Source of the DNA: Pseudarthrobacter sp. NamE2
GTDB lineage: Bacteria; Actinomycetota; Actinomycetes; Actinomycetales; Micrococcaceae
DNA: 64,000 nt
NCBI RefSeq assembly: GCF_005796205.1
Contig: NZ_VAHN01000002.1
Location: 1-64,000 of the forward strand
Direction: 5' to 3'
Part shown: in pieces, positions 43,211-52,581 of the stretch
Numbering within the stretch: the first letter of the stretch is position 1
How the letters are laid out: every line of letters begins with the position of its first letter
The notes under the pieces: model-generated
The model's database searches: none
What the model was told of the DNA's origin: nothing
Seen by the model: the letters and a program-made list of their open reading frames with translations, nothing else
Program-made: the position numbers and the translations under genes

Positions 43211-43648
43211 ATGAGCCCCAAGATCAGCGAACTCAGCGCAGGCCAGGAGATCGGCAGCCGCACCGTCGAAGTCACCAGGACCGACCTGGTGAAGTACGCC
43301 GGGGCCTCCGGCGACTTCAACCCCATCCACTGGAACGAGGCCTTCGCCACCGGCGTTGAACTGCCCGGCGTCATCGCCCACGGCATGTTCACCATGGGCT
43401 CGGCCGTCCAGCTGGTCACCGACTGGGCAGGCGACCCCGCCGCCGTCGTTGACTTCCAGACCCGCTTCACCAAGCCGGTGGTGGTCACCGACACCACCGG
43501 GACCAGCGAGCCCGGCGCCACCATCGAGGTGAGCGGCGCCGTTGGAAAGATCGACGCCGACGCCGGCACCGCCCGGGTGGACCTCACCGTGGTCTCGGCC
43601 GGGCAGAAGGTGCTGATGAAGGCCCAGGCCATCGTCAAGCTTTCCTAG
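43211..43648 (+). CDS. MaoC-type dehydratase, HadB-like catalytic subunit
   Basis: A 145-residue hotdog protein with the hydratase-2 motif YAGASGDFNPIHWNEAFA (Asp and His catalytic pair) followed by LPGVIAHGMFTMG. It dehydrates (3R)-hydroxyacyl thioesters together with the upstream subunit, from whose stop only two bases separate it. The pair is followed by an MFS carrier and murB; a dehydratase pair close to murB is also found in other actinobacteria (from memory). Confidence 0.9.
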   Translation: MSPKISELSAGQEIGSRTVEVTRTDLVKYAGASGDFNPIHWNEAFATGVELPGVIAHGMFTMGSAVQLVTDWAGDPAAVVDFQTRFTKPVVVTDTTGTSEPGATIEVSGAVGKIDADAGTARVDLTVVSAGQKVLMKAQAIVKLS

Positions 43649-43651
43649 CTC

Positions 43652-44926
43652 TTGGAATTACGCGCGGGAACCGCGACTACCTCTACAGAAGTCCGAAACT
43701 GGCGCAATGCCGTCGTTGTCGCTTACGCAGCCAGCGGCCTGGCGTTCGCCTCATGGGTTTCCCGGCTGCCCGCCATCCGGGACGCGCTGGACCTCACTCC
43801 GGGAAACGTTGGTGTACTCCTGCTCTGCATGACGCTGGGCTCCTTCGCCTCCGTGTCCGCCTCCGGGCTGATCGTCCTGCGGCTCGGCTCCAAGCGGACC
43901 ATCCGCACCGGCAGCATCATGGTGGGCGCAGGCCTCCTGCTCACCGGTCTCGGCACCTCGGTCCTCGGCAGCCCAGTGGCCACGGCCGCGGGCCTGGCCG
44001 TCATTGGCCTGGGAACCGGCAGCTGGAACACGGCGTCCAACGTGGAGGGCGCGGCCGTGGAACGCGCTGTTGGCCGACACATCATGCCGCGGCTGCACGG
44101 CGCCTTCAGCCTGGGGACCGTTGCAGGGGCCGGGCTGGGAGCCGCAGCAGCAGCGGCATCCCTGCCGGTGTCCTTGCACCTTGCCGCAGCTGGCCTGGTG
44201 GTTGCCGGCTCGGTGGCGACGGCGGCCTCCTGGTTCCGCGCCGACGCCACGCCGGTTGCCCGGGAACGGAGCTACACGCCGGACACCTTCGAGGACCCCA
44301 CCACGGGTCCGATCCCGCTCATCGACACAGGAACCCGGCCAGACGAACCGCTGGACAACAAGCGCAAGATCACCCAGGCGTGGCGTGACCGCCGCACCCT
44401 GCTCCTCGGTGTGCTGGTGCTGGGCCTTGCCCTCGCCGAAGGTGCGGCGGGGGACTGGGTAGCGTTGGCACTGGCCGACGGGCACGGCCAGACCGACGCT
44501 GCCGGTGCCGCCGGTTACGGCCTGTTCGTCACGTTCATGACCATTGGACGGTTCGCCGGAACCCTGGTCCTGGACCGCTTCGGCAGGGTGCCGGTGATGC
44601 GCTGGTGCGCTGCGCTGGCCGTGGTGGGCCTCGGGTTGTTCGTCTTCGCGCCCGCACCGTGGCTGGCATTTGTGGGTCTCGCCGTTTGGGGCCTGGGCGC
44701 CTCGCTGGGATTCCCGGTGGGGATGTCCGCTGCAGCCGACGATCCGGCCAAGGCGGCAGCCCGGGTGTCGGTGGTGTCCACCATCGGCTATGGCGCGTTC
44801 CTGTGCGGACCGCCCCTGCTTGGCCTGCTGGCCGAACATATAGGCATCCTGCACTCCCTGCTTGCCGTCATGGTCATGCTGGCTGTGAGCTTCCTGCTCT
44901 CGCCGGTGGCCCGGAAGCCCGCGTAG
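43652..44926 (+). CDS. MFS transporter
   Basis: A 424-residue major facilitator protein with 12 predicted helices and a long central loop (about 200-235, DTFEDPTTGPIPLIDTG). The loop 2-3 motif is modified (LIVLRLGSKRTIRTG). It resembles the YbjJ/FucP-like branch of unknown substrate. Translation probably begins at the TTG at 43652, three bases after the dehydratase stop, without a clear ribosome site, so coupling is likely. Confidence 0.82.
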   Translation: MELRAGTATTSTEVRNWRNAVVVAYAASGLAFASWVSRLPAIRDALDLTPGNVGVLLLCMTLGSFASVSASGLIVLRLGSKRTIRTGSIMVGAGLLLTGLGTSVLGSPVATAAGLAVIGLGTGSWNTASNVEGAAVERAVGRHIMPRLHGAFSLGTVAGAGLGAAAAAASLPVSLHLAAAGLVVAGSVATAASWFRADATPVARERSYTPDTFEDPTTGPIPLIDTGTRPDEPLDNKRKITQAWRDRRTLLLGVLVLGLALAEGAAGDWVALALADGHGQTDAAGAAGYGLFVTFMTIGRFAGTLVLDRFGRVPVMRWCAALAVVGLGLFVFAPAPWLAFVGLAVWGLGASLGFPVGMSAAADDPAKAAARVSVVSTIGYGAFLCGPPLLGLLAEHIGILHSLLAVMVMLAVSFLLSPVARKPA

Positions 44927-44975
44927 GTACCCTGCGTCACTGCGCCCGTCGAGTAACTTCAAGTACTGTGGTTTG

Positions 44976-46043
44976 GTGAATTCCACCCTGCTTTCCTCCC
45001 TGACTACGTCCGCCGTCGGCGGCCCTGCCGACAAGTTCATCGAGGCGCGCACAGAGGCCGGGATCATCGAGGCTGTCCGTTCAGCAGACGCTGCAGGGGA
45101 GCAGGTCCTGATCATCAGCGGCGGCTCCAACCTCCTGATTTCCGACGACGGGTTCCCCGGAACGGTCATCAAGATCGCCTCCGAGGGCTTCACGGTCAAC
45201 GCCGAGGACTCCTGCGGAGGAGTGGCCGTGGTGGTGCAGGCCGGCCACAACTGGGACCAGCTGGTGGAGCACGCCGTCCGCCACGCCTGGTCAGGGCTTG
45301 AAGCGCTGTCCGGGATCCCGGGATCAACAGGCGCGACGCCGGTCCAGAACGTCGGTGCCTACGGTGCCGACGTCGCGCAGACCATTGCCGCGGTGCGCAC
45401 CTGGGACCGCGAGCGGAACGCGGTGAAGACCTTCACCAATTCAGAGTTGAAGTTCGGCTACCGCGACTCCATCCTCAAGCAGACCACCGTCAACGGTTCG
45501 CCCCGCTACGTGGTGCTGACCGTGGAGTTCCAGCTGCCCCTGGGCCGGATGAGCGCGCCCATCCGCTACGCCGAGCTGGCGAAGGCTTTGAGGGTGGAGC
45601 CGGGCAAGCGGGCATACGCTAACGATGTGCGCCGTGAGGTGTTGCGGTTGCGGGCCTCCAAGGGCATGGTGTGGGACTCGAAGGACAGGGATACGTACTC
45701 CACCGGATCCTTCTTCACCAACCCCATCGTCCCGGCGGAGGCAGCATCAGCGTTGCCTGAATCGGCACCACGGTATCCCGCCGGCGCCGACGGGCTGGTT
45801 AAGCTCTCCGCCGCATGGCTGATCGAGCAGGCGGGGTTCGGCAGGGGCTTCGGCCTGGACCAGGACAGCGTATCCGCCGGACGCGCGTCGCTGTCCACCA
45901 AGCACACCCTCGCCATTACCAACCGCGGCTCAGCCCGGGCGGCAGATATGGTGGCGGTGGCACGCGAGGTGCGTGCCGGCGTCGTACGCCGCTTTGGCAT
46001 CGAACTGCACCCGGAACCGCTGCTTATCGGCTTGGAGCTGTAA
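44976..46043 (+). CDS. murB: UDP-N-acetylenolpyruvoylglucosamine reductase
   Basis: A 355-residue FAD enzyme completing UDP-N-acetylmuramate synthesis for peptidoglycan. The FAD domain shows VLIISGGSNLLISDDGFPG, and then GLEALSGIPGSTGATPVQNVGAYG (read as LSGIPGSTG and VQNVGAYG). The catalytic Ser is in YSTGSFFTNPIV and the Glu in ELHPEPLLIG, so this is a type I enzyme. The GTG at 44976 is chosen; a TTG directly before it is possible. It stands downstream of the dehydratase/MFS cluster. Confidence 0.94.
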   Translation: MNSTLLSSLTTSAVGGPADKFIEARTEAGIIEAVRSADAAGEQVLIISGGSNLLISDDGFPGTVIKIASEGFTVNAEDSCGGVAVVVQAGHNWDQLVEHAVRHAWSGLEALSGIPGSTGATPVQNVGAYGADVAQTIAAVRTWDRERNAVKTFTNSELKFGYRDSILKQTTVNGSPRYVVLTVEFQLPLGRMSAPIRYAELAKALRVEPGKRAYANDVRREVLRLRASKGMVWDSKDRDTYSTGSFFTNPIVPAEAASALPESAPRYPAGADGLVKLSAAWLIEQAGFGRGFGLDQDSVSAGRASLSTKHTLAITNRGSARAADMVAVAREVRAGVVRRFGIELHPEPLLIGLEL

Positions 46044-46282
46044 CCTTCGGGACGTCCCGCACGGCCTGGCGCCGCAGCTCGGCTGCTCCCATGAGGGCTG
46101 ACGCCGCCAGTCACGGTGGATGCGGACGCCCCCAAGGCTGATCCCGATCGCCGGAAAGAGTACTGCGTAACCGCCACCCAGGCTCATCACGAGGGAGGGG
46201 AGGAGCCGCAGGGGTTCGGGCTGGCTGGTGCCACCCTAACTGCCCTGCTGCCGGGGTTCCGGCACGATCGTAGGATGAGGGC

Positions 46283-47395
46283 ATGGCTGCAGAGGTGGGG
46301 AAGCGTCCGGACCGCAGGCTGATGGGCCGGCTGAGGCTTGTATCCCAGAAGCTGCTGCCCATGGGGGAGCACCCGGGGTCCGTAGCGGACGTGGTGCGGT
46401 GGATGACGGCGATGCAAGCGCAGGACTTCCAGGCGGCGCTCTGGGCCGTGGGCATCCGGCTCCCGGGTTCGGGCCTCAGCGCAATTCGCTCAGCCCTCGA
46501 TTCCGGTTCTGTGGTCCGGTCATGGCCGATGCGGGGAACCCTGCACCTGGTGGCGCCGGAGGACCTGCGCTGGATGCTGGACCTCACCGCAGAACGGCTG
46601 ACGAAGGGCATCGCGGCCCGTCACCGGGCGCTTGGCATTACCTGGGCGGACGTGGAGGCATGCCGGGACATCGCCCTCGGCCGTATCAGCGCGGGCGGGC
46701 CCGTCAGCCGGACAGACCTGTTCAAGGAGTTCGACGCCGCGGGGCAGCCTACCGAGGGCCAGCGCGGGATCCACATCCTGGGGACACTGTGCCGGCACGG
46801 ATGGCTGCTACAGGGACCAGTGGCCGGAAACCAGCAGCTGCTGGTGGCCTTCGATGAATGGATTCCTGTGTCACGCTGCATAGACAGGGCTGAGGCGATC
46901 GCAGAGTTCCTGCTCCGCTACCTCCGCAGCCACGGACCGGCCACTCTTCGCGACTTCGCGTGGTGGACGCAGATTCCGCTGACCGAGGTCAGGGTTGCGT
47001 TGGAGGAGATCCGCAGCCAGCTCGTTGAGTTGGTGTTGGACGGTACCGGCTACTGGATGTCCCCTGAGACTGCGGCATTGTTAGACGCCGGCGTTCCGGG
47101 TTCCCGCTCTGTCCTGCTGCTGCCCGGCTTCGACGAGTTCCTGCTGGGCTACACGGACCGCAGCCTGGTGCTGCCGCCCGAGCATGCCAACAACATTGTT
47201 CCGGGCGGCAACGGGGTCTTCAGGAAGACGGTGGTTGCCGCGGGGGAGGTGATTGGCACCTGGGGACGGGAAGGCACCAGCCGGACTGCCGCCGTCGTAC
47301 CCGAGCTTTTTGACAGCACCCGCGCGCTTGGCCCGGCAGCCCGAGCTGCTTTCCACCGCTCCGCCCGGCGGTACCTGGAGTTCCTGGAGACCTGA
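46283..47395 (+). CDS. Winged-helix DNA-binding protein, AlkZ/YcaQ-like (HTH_42)
   Basis: A 370-residue protein of the winged-helix HTH_42 family, whose studied members AlkZ and YcaQ are DNA glycosylases that unhook interstrand crosslinks. The segment WMTAMQAQDFQAALWAVGIR carries the family QxQ-like motif (QAQ at about 36-38). Later blocks are VRSWPMRGTLHLVAPED and LLPGFDEFLLGYTDRS. The ATG at 46283 follows GAGGGC. Actinobacteria carry many paralogues, so glycosylase activity is not assured. The 46044-46282 gap holds nothing convincing. Confidence 0.8.
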   Translation: MAAEVGKRPDRRLMGRLRLVSQKLLPMGEHPGSVADVVRWMTAMQAQDFQAALWAVGIRLPGSGLSAIRSALDSGSVVRSWPMRGTLHLVAPEDLRWMLDLTAERLTKGIAARHRALGITWADVEACRDIALGRISAGGPVSRTDLFKEFDAAGQPTEGQRGIHILGTLCRHGWLLQGPVAGNQQLLVAFDEWIPVSRCIDRAEAIAEFLLRYLRSHGPATLRDFAWWTQIPLTEVRVALEEIRSQLVELVLDGTGYWMSPETAALLDAGVPGSRSVLLLPGFDEFLLGYTDRSLVLPPEHANNIVPGGNGVFRKTVVAAGEVIGTWGREGTSRTAAVVPELFDSTRALGPAARAAFHRSARRYLEFLET

Positions 47396-47464
47396 CGGTG
47401 CCCGGGAAGCAGAGGTGGCCCCGACCCGTCTGGGCCAGGGCCGCTCGTGAGGCAGCTGGAAGAG

Positions 47465-48595
47465 TTACAGGTTGCCGGTGGCGATGTTGAGCATGCGGCG
47501 CAACGGCTCGGCGGCGCCCCACAAGAGCTGGTCGCCCACGGTGAACGCGCTGATGTATTGCGGGCCCATCTCCATTTTGCGGATGCGGCCCACGGGGATG
47601 TCCAGGGTGCCGGAGGCGGCTACGGGGGTGAGCCCGGCCATGGAGGCTTCCTTGGTGTTCGGAACCACCTTGGCCCACTCGTTGTCCTCGTCCAGGAGCT
47701 TCTCGATCTCGGCGACGGACAGGTCCTCGCGAAGCTTCAAGGTCAGGGCCTGGGAGTGGGAGCGCATGGCGCCGATGCGGACGCAGAGGCCGTCCATGAT
47801 GACGCGGTTTTCCTCGGACGTGCCCAGGATCTTGTTGGTCTCGACACCGGCCTTCCATTCTTCCTTGGACTGGCCGTTGCCCAGGTCGGCGTCGATCCAG
47901 GGGATCAGGGAGCCGGCCAGGGGGACGCCGAACTGGGTGGCGTCGATGCCGGTGCGCTGGTGTGCCAGGACCTTGCGGTCGATGTCCAGGATGGCCGACG
48001 CGGGATCGTCCAGTTCCAAGCTGACCTCGGCGTTGAGGGTGCCGAACTGGCTGAGCAGTTCACGCATGTGCCGGGCTCCGCCGCCCGAGGCAGCCTGGTA
48101 GGTCATGGAGGTGCCCCACTCCACCAGGCCGTTCTTGAACAGGCCGCCGAGGCCCATCAGCATGCAGGAGACCGTGCAGTTGCCGCCGATGAAGTCCTTG
48201 GTGCCATTGACCAGGCCCTTGTCGATGACGTCCCGGTTGATCGGGTCCAGCACGATGATCGAGTCATCGTTCATGCGGAGCGTGGAAGCGGCGTCGATCC
48301 AGAGGCCGTCCCAGCCGCGGCTGCGCAGCTCGCCGTGGACCTGCTTGGTGTAGTCACCGCCCTGGGCGGTGACAATAATGGGCAGCTTGGCCAGGGTCTC
48401 GAGGTCGAACGCGTTTTCGAGCTTGCCGGCGCCGTCAGCGAACGACGGCGCGGCACCTCCCGCGTTGGAGGTGGAGAAGAACACCGGGTTGATGTTGGCG
48501 AAGTCGCCCTCGTCCTGCATGCGCTGCATGAGGACGGAGCCGACCATGCCGCGCCATCCGACCAGGCCGACGGAAGGGGTAGCTGCTGTAGTCAT
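47465..48595 (-). CDS. asd: Aspartate-semialdehyde dehydrogenase
   Basis: A 376-residue enzyme of the aspartate pathway that makes aspartate semialdehyde for Lys, Met, Thr and diaminopimelate. The nucleotide loop [20 protein letters not shown] and the catalytic Cys in [15 protein letters not shown] are clear. The sequence is of the enterobacterial type ([14 protein letters not shown]) rather than the shorter Gram-positive type, and it lacks an adjacent lysC. The ATG at 48595 is conserved. It is convergent with the AlkZ-like gene. Confidence 0.94.
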   Translation of the reverse strand: MTTAATPSVGLVGWRGMVGSVLMQRMQDEGDFANINPVFFSTSNAGGAAPSFADGAGKLENAFDLETLAKLPIIVTAQGGDYTKQVHGELRSRGWDGLWIDAASTLRMNDDSIIVLDPINRDVIDKGLVNGTKDFIGGNCTVSCMLMGLGGLFKNGLVEWGTSMTYQAASGGGARHMRELLSQFGTLNAEVSLELDDPASAILDIDRKVLAHQRTGIDATQFGVPLAGSLIPWIDADLGNGQSKEEWKAGVETNKILGTSEENRVIMDGLCVRIGAMRSHSQALTLKLREDLSVAEIEKLLDEDNEWAKVVPNTKEASMAGLTPVAASGTLDIPVGRIRKMEMGPQYISAFTVGDQLLWGAAEPLRRMLNIATGNL

Positions 48596-48719
48596 TCGTC
48601 CATTTTAGACGTCGCAACCGGAAGGGCGCAGTCGGTTACGTCACTCCCGGAGAGGCAGATTACGACGGCGGGAAGCGCCTTGGTGAGGCGCCTCGCGGTG
48701 GCAGTTCCAGGCGCAGCAG

Positions 48720-49151
48720 TCAGGGCCTGTCGAACTGGCGGGCAGTGGGCTCCGGGATGCCCCGCTCTGCCCGAAGACGCTTGGCCTTTGCGGCCACACC
48801 TGCCATCCGCGCCGCGTAGAGCACGCCGCCCAAGCCTGCCACGGTAAGGAGCAGGGCGCCCCACATAGGATCCTGACCGCGGCTGGTGGGTCCTGCCACC
48901 AGGAAGACGGAAAAGACCGCCAGGGCCGCGAAGAAGACCGCCGTCACCACAAAGCCGCCCGCAGACCGCACCTGCGGGTGGGAACTGGCGGTGACCACTC
49001 CCAGTTCATCCCTGGCATAGCTGTGGAGCCTACCGTCCACGGTACGGAAAAGGACACGTTCTTCCCCGCGCGCCACCGCCTGGTCGTGGTTGAAACGGAT
49101 CTGGTCCTCGGAATTGGAACCCGGGTTGCTGCCGGGAAAACCGTTCTGCAC
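48720..49151 (-). CDS. Two-helix membrane protein in the WXG100 gene group
   Basis: A 143-residue protein. A soluble N-terminal part with strands (ERVLFRTVDGRLHSYARDEL) precedes helices at about 63-83 (GGFVVTAVFFAALAVFSVFL) and 94-112. The GTG at 49151 has AGGA six bases upstream and lies one base after the stop of the previous gene. I do not recognise a family. It is probably co-transcribed with the two genes upstream. Confidence 0.68.
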   Translation of the reverse strand: MQNGFPGSNPGSNSEDQIRFNHDQAVARGEERVLFRTVDGRLHSYARDELGVVTASSHPQVRSAGGFVVTAVFFAALAVFSVFLVAGPTSRGQDPMWGALLLTVAGLGGVLYAARMAGVAAKAKRLRAERGIPEPTARQFDRP

Positions 49152-49152
49152 G

Positions 49153-49815
49153 CTAGTCCTGTCGGATTGATCGGATGTGGTCCAGCACCTGCCCGCTGGT
49201 GAGGCCCGCAATTTCCTGGATGGGTTCAGAGGGCGCATCCAGGGCTCCGTACCCTACTGTCCAGTCCGTTCCGTTGCGTTTGATGAGGAGTTGCTTGCCG
49301 GCGCCGTCCTGCAGCAGCCGTATGGTGGCCCCGCCCGCCGGGTTGTCCTCGAGATGCTTGCGGACGATGAAGAAGTTGGCTTCTGCCGGCGTGGTATCGG
49401 GTCGCTGGGCCATTGCGAACCAGCTGAGGTAGGCGCGGGGCTGCAACAGGATCGTGTAATCCGGCGACTCAACGGACAGGACATTGTCCGTAGAGTCCGC
49501 TGTCAGGAGGTTGATCTGTACCCTTTTGGTGGCCTCCGTCAGTGCACTGGTGACGGCTGCGACGGGCCCCTCCACGGACAGTTCGCCGCCCGGGCCTGCC
49601 GTGGCGGCGCCGCGGGCCACAAGGGATGACGCACCGGCAGACAGCAAGGAGGCATCGTCGAGTTCCCTTTCAAGGCGCAGTGCCCTGGCCGACTCTTCGG
49701 CAGCGGAGTTGCGCCGCAGGTTTAGGAGCACCAGTAGTTCCGCGAAGCCAAAACCGATGGCGTCAGGAAAGCTCTTTTGGGCTGCCGGCGGGGCGGCTGT
49801 AGTCGTTTCAGTCAC
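49153..49815 (-). CDS. Hypothetical protein of the WXG100 group, EspG-like size
   Basis: A 220-residue cytoplasmic-type protein with a helical N-terminal half (FAELLVLLNLRRNSAAEESA) and a strand-rich C-terminal half (DYTILLQPRAYLSWFAM; IRLLQDGAGKQLLIKRNGTD). Size, fold pattern and position after a WXG-type gene recall EspG-like chaperones of type VII substrates, but no sequence motif proves it. The GTG at 49815 follows GGGGAA. It is 20 bases downstream of the WXG gene. Confidence 0.65.
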   Translation of the reverse strand: MTETTTAAPPAAQKSFPDAIGFGFAELLVLLNLRRNSAAEESARALRLERELDDASLLSAGASSLVARGAATAGPGGELSVEGPVAAVTSALTEATKRVQINLLTADSTDNVLSVESPDYTILLQPRAYLSWFAMAQRPDTTPAEANFFIVRKHLEDNPAGGATIRLLQDGAGKQLLIKRNGTDWTVGYGALDAPSEPIQEIAGLTSGQVLDHIRSIRQD

Positions 49816-49835
49816 TGGTTGTTCCCCTTATTTCC

Positions 49836-50804
49836 TCAGAAGCCGAAAAAGTCGCCGACAGCGTCGGCACCGTCACTGATGGCCCCGCCAACGGCCTCCG
49901 CCCCGTCCGCAATCTTGTCGCCGACGTAGTTCACGGAGTCCCGGATGACGGGCACGTTGTCATACAGGGCAAGGGCGCCGCTGGCCACCATGCAGACTGT
50001 CCCGGCGGGAGGCGGCAGGAACGAGCCGGCGCCCAGCAGGGCCTTGGTGGTGGAGTACGCTGCCGCCCCGTAGTCACCTTCCTGGAAGTTGTTGAAGGCG
50101 TCCAGACTGTCCAGGCCCACGCCGACAACGCCCAGTCCCTTACTGAAGACGTCGCTGTACTGGAATGCCCTTGACCCTTCGGCAAGGTCCAGGACCTCGT
50201 GGAACCTGCCTTCGAAAAGGTTGTTGGAAAGGTTAAAGAACTTGCTGAACTCGTTGGAGTTCTGGAACGCCCGCCAGGCCACCGGGTCCAGGAAGTCGCC
50301 GATCCGCGACTTGTGCAGCATTGCGGCGATGTCGAAGATGCCTGCACGGAAGTTTGGAAACGCCTTGGTGAGGCCGTAGATGTCCCAGCCGTCGCGGAAG
50401 GGTGAGTCCGGGTCTGCGAGCCAGTCCGGGCCCCACGGGTTGTTGCTTGCCCGCCCCGGGGCATTCCCGCCAGGACCTGTGCTCCCTGGTGTCCCTCCCG
50501 GCCCGGACCCGCCTGGGCCGCCTGTCCCTCCGGCGTTGCTTGCCCGGTCCTGTTCATCGGCGTGCGTGAGGAGCAGCTTGGATTCCTGCTTCAGTCGGGA
50601 CGCGGTCTTTTGCAGCAGCATCCGGTGGCTGCTGTTCCAGTCGGAACGGAAACGGGCGGCATCCTGGCCTTTCCAGGCGGGACTGTTGTTGATCTGGCCG
50701 CTCAGTTGCGCCGACTGCTGCAGCAGCAGGTCCGCAGTATTGCTGAACTGCTGTGCGAGCGTGCGCAGCTGCGCGACGTCGGCGCCCCACAATGTTCCTG
50801 CCAC
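49836..50804 (-). CDS. WXG100/ESX-like protein with C-terminal domain
   Basis: A 322-residue putative type VII substrate. The N-terminal helical hairpin (about 4-85) has WKGQDAARFRSDW, a WxG turn, between two long amphipathic helices. A Gly/Pro-rich linker (about 92-120) precedes a unique domain (about 120-270) with NNFQEGDYGAAAYSTTKALL and a hydrophobic stretch LGAGSFLPPPAGTVCMVASG. The extreme C terminus repeats DKIADGAEAVGGAISDGADA, followed by VGDFFGF. The GTG at 50804 follows GGGGGA; an upstream TTG at 50819 is possible. No ESX ATPase (EccC) is in the window. Confidence 0.75.
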   Translation of the reverse strand: MAGTLWGADVAQLRTLAQQFSNTADLLLQQSAQLSGQINNSPAWKGQDAARFRSDWNSSHRMLLQKTASRLKQESKLLLTHADEQDRASNAGGTGGPGGSGPGGTPGSTGPGGNAPGRASNNPWGPDWLADPDSPFRDGWDIYGLTKAFPNFRAGIFDIAAMLHKSRIGDFLDPVAWRAFQNSNEFSKFFNLSNNLFEGRFHEVLDLAEGSRAFQYSDVFSKGLGVVGVGLDSLDAFNNFQEGDYGAAAYSTTKALLGAGSFLPPPAGTVCMVASGALALYDNVPVIRDSVNYVGDKIADGAEAVGGAISDGADAVGDFFGF

Positions 50805-50920
50805 CCCGGCATCCCCCAATACTTGTCTTCATGAAGCAGCCTCTGCCACTGCGGATCCAACCTAGGCCAGGACGGGCAGGGACCGCGATGGGCTGGACTC
50901 CCCATACCCCTGCAGCCCGG

Positions 50921-51139
50921 CTAGCCGCGCTTGGTCTCCTCCACGACGGCAGCTTTCCGGGCACGCAGCGCAAAGAACGCGCCGAAGGCGAAGACCTGCG
51001 TGACCACCACGAGCACCACGGCGCCGGCGATCTTGTTGCCGCCCAGGATCATGGTGAGCCCCACAATCGCGGACAGCAGCGCCAGCAACGGCAGCAGCAT
51101 GTATCCGAGGACAAAAAGGGTTTCCGGCTTTTTCAGCAT
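50921..51139 (-). CDS. Small membrane protein downstream of dfrA
   Basis: A 72-residue protein with two helices (about 8-31, LFVLGYMLLPLLALLSAIVG, and 37-58, IAGAVVLVVVTQVFAFGAFF) and a basic tail. It starts three bases after the dfrA stop and so belongs to the thyA-dfrA operon. I do not recognise its function; it resembles small NF038396-type actinobacterial membrane proteins. Confidence 0.72.
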   Translation of the reverse strand: MLKKPETLFVLGYMLLPLLALLSAIVGLTMILGGNKIAGAVVLVVVTQVFAFGAFFALRARKAAVVEETKRG

Positions 51140-51142
51140 GTC

Positions 51143-51727
51143 CTAGCCCTCTGTCCTTGACCACTTGGTGAATCTGTAGCGTGTGCCGTTGGCGCCCGTA
51201 AGCCACCCGTCCGGCGGGACTGAGGCGGTGGCCTCCCAACTGGTGCCTAGCACGGGAGCGAACGTGTCGCCGTCGGCCTTTATGTCGATCGTGGTGACCA
51301 CAGCTACGTTGGCGAGTTCCGTGGACTGGCGGAAGATTTCGCCGCCGCCAAGGATCCATACGGTGTCGCCGCCGTCCACGAACTGCGACTCCAGCAGCGC
51401 ATCATCCAGGGAAGGAACCACGACGGCGCCCTCCGCCTCGGGCATGTCCGCCCAGTTTTTCTGCCGGGTGATGACGATATTGGTGCGGCCGGGCAGGGGA
51501 CGGTACTTGTCCGGGAAGGAGAGCCAGGTCCTGCGCCCCATGATGACCGGGTGCCCGGTGGTCAGGCGCGTGAAGTGCTTGAGGTCCTCGGGAAGGTGCC
51601 AGGGCATGTCGCCGTCCTTGCCAATGACGCCGTCGGGTGTCTGCGCCCACACCAGGCCGACGCCGGTGGTCGAGGCGGCCAGCTCCTCGGTGAATGACTG
51701 CGGGTCGGTGAAGTTTCCGGTGCTCAT
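51143..51727 (-). CDS. dfrA: Dihydrofolate reductase
   Basis: A 194-residue enzyme that regenerates tetrahydrofolate. Motifs are [26 protein letters not shown], read as [13 protein letters not shown] and DMPWHLPED (the active-site Asp lies in the latter), then [12 protein letters not shown] and [13 protein letters not shown]. It carries an N-terminal extension of about 20 residues before the usual start. The ATG at 51727 overlaps the thyA stop (ATGA), so translation is coupled. DfrA recycles the dihydrofolate that ThyA makes. Confidence 0.95.
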   Translation of the reverse strand: MSTGNFTDPQSFTEELAASTTGVGLVWAQTPDGVIGKDGDMPWHLPEDLKHFTRLTTGHPVIMGRRTWLSFPDKYRPLPGRTNIVITRQKNWADMPEAEGAVVVPSLDDALLESQFVDGGDTVWILGGGEIFRQSTELANVAVVTTIDIKADGDTFAPVLGTSWEATASVPPDGWLTGANGTRYRFTKWSRTEG

Positions 51728-52527
51728 ACGGCAATCGGCGCCTTGATCGTGGGGTGGTGCTGGTAGCCGACCACTTCGAAGTCCTCCAGGGTGTAGTCGA
51801 AGATGGATTCTGGTTTGCGGCTGATCTTCAGCTGCGGATACTCGTAGGGCTCCCGGTCCAGCTGCTTGAGGACCTGGTCCATGTGGTTCTCGTAGATGTG
51901 CACATCCCCGCCGGTCCAGACGAACTCTCCCGGCTCGAGGCCCACCTGCTGGGCCAGCATGCATGTAAGCAGGGCGTATGAGGCGATGTTGAACGGCACG
52001 CCCAGGAACATGTCCGCCGAGCGCTGGTACAGCTGGCAGGACAGTTTGCCGTCCGCTACGTAGAACTGGAAAAAGGCGTGGCACGGCGGGAGCGCCATGT
52101 CGTGAAGCTCGGACACGTTCCAGGCGGAGACGATGTGCCGGCGGGAGTCCGGGTTGGTCCTGAGACTATCCACCAGCTCGGCGATCTGGTCGATGTGGCC
52201 GCCGTCCGGTGTGGGCCAGCTGCGCCACTGGACACCGTACACCGGGCCCAGGTCGCCGTCCTCGTCCGCCCATTCGTTCCAGATGGTCACGCCCTGGTCC
52301 TGCATCCACTTGATGTTGGTCTCGCCGCGCAGGAACCACAGCAGCTCAACGGCCACGGACTTGAAGTGCACCCGCTTGGTGGTGATCAGCGGGAAGCTCT
52401 TGCCCAGGTCGAAGCGCATCTGGCGCCCGAAGACGCTGGTGGTTCCGGTTCCGGTCCGGTCCGGTTTGTGCGTGCCGTTGGCCATGACGTCGCGCAGGAG
52501 GTCTTCATAGGGCGTTGGGATGCTCAC
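51724..52527 (-). CDS. thyA: Thymidylate synthase
   Basis: A 267-residue ThyA that methylates dUMP with methylenetetrahydrofolate. It shows [19 protein letters not shown], the active-site Cys in [13 protein letters not shown], and [20 protein letters not shown], split here as QRSADMFLG and VPFNIASYA (the dUMP pocket). The length is standard. It is the first gene of the operon, followed by dfrA with a four-base overlap and a small membrane protein. Confidence 0.97.
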   Translation of the reverse strand: MSIPTPYEDLLRDVMANGTHKPDRTGTGTTSVFGRQMRFDLGKSFPLITTKRVHFKSVAVELLWFLRGETNIKWMQDQGVTIWNEWADEDGDLGPVYGVQWRSWPTPDGGHIDQIAELVDSLRTNPDSRRHIVSAWNVSELHDMALPPCHAFFQFYVADGKLSCQLYQRSADMFLGVPFNIASYALLTCMLAQQVGLEPGEFVWTGGDVHIYENHMDQVLKQLDREPYEYPQLKISRKPESIFDYTLEDFEVVGYQHHPTIKAPIAV

Positions 52528-52581
52528 GCATCCCAGTCTATCGGGGTTCCGACATGTGGCTGGAAACCCCGGAAGCAGTTT

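Noticed and set aside
46044-46282. Short minus-strand frame beginning MSLGGGYAVLFPAIG
   Set aside because: It has no ribosome site, becomes low-complexity after 25 residues and resembles no family; at most a remnant.
47447-48847. 466-codon open frame antisense to asd
   Set aside because: No family resemblance; asd on the other strand is certain.
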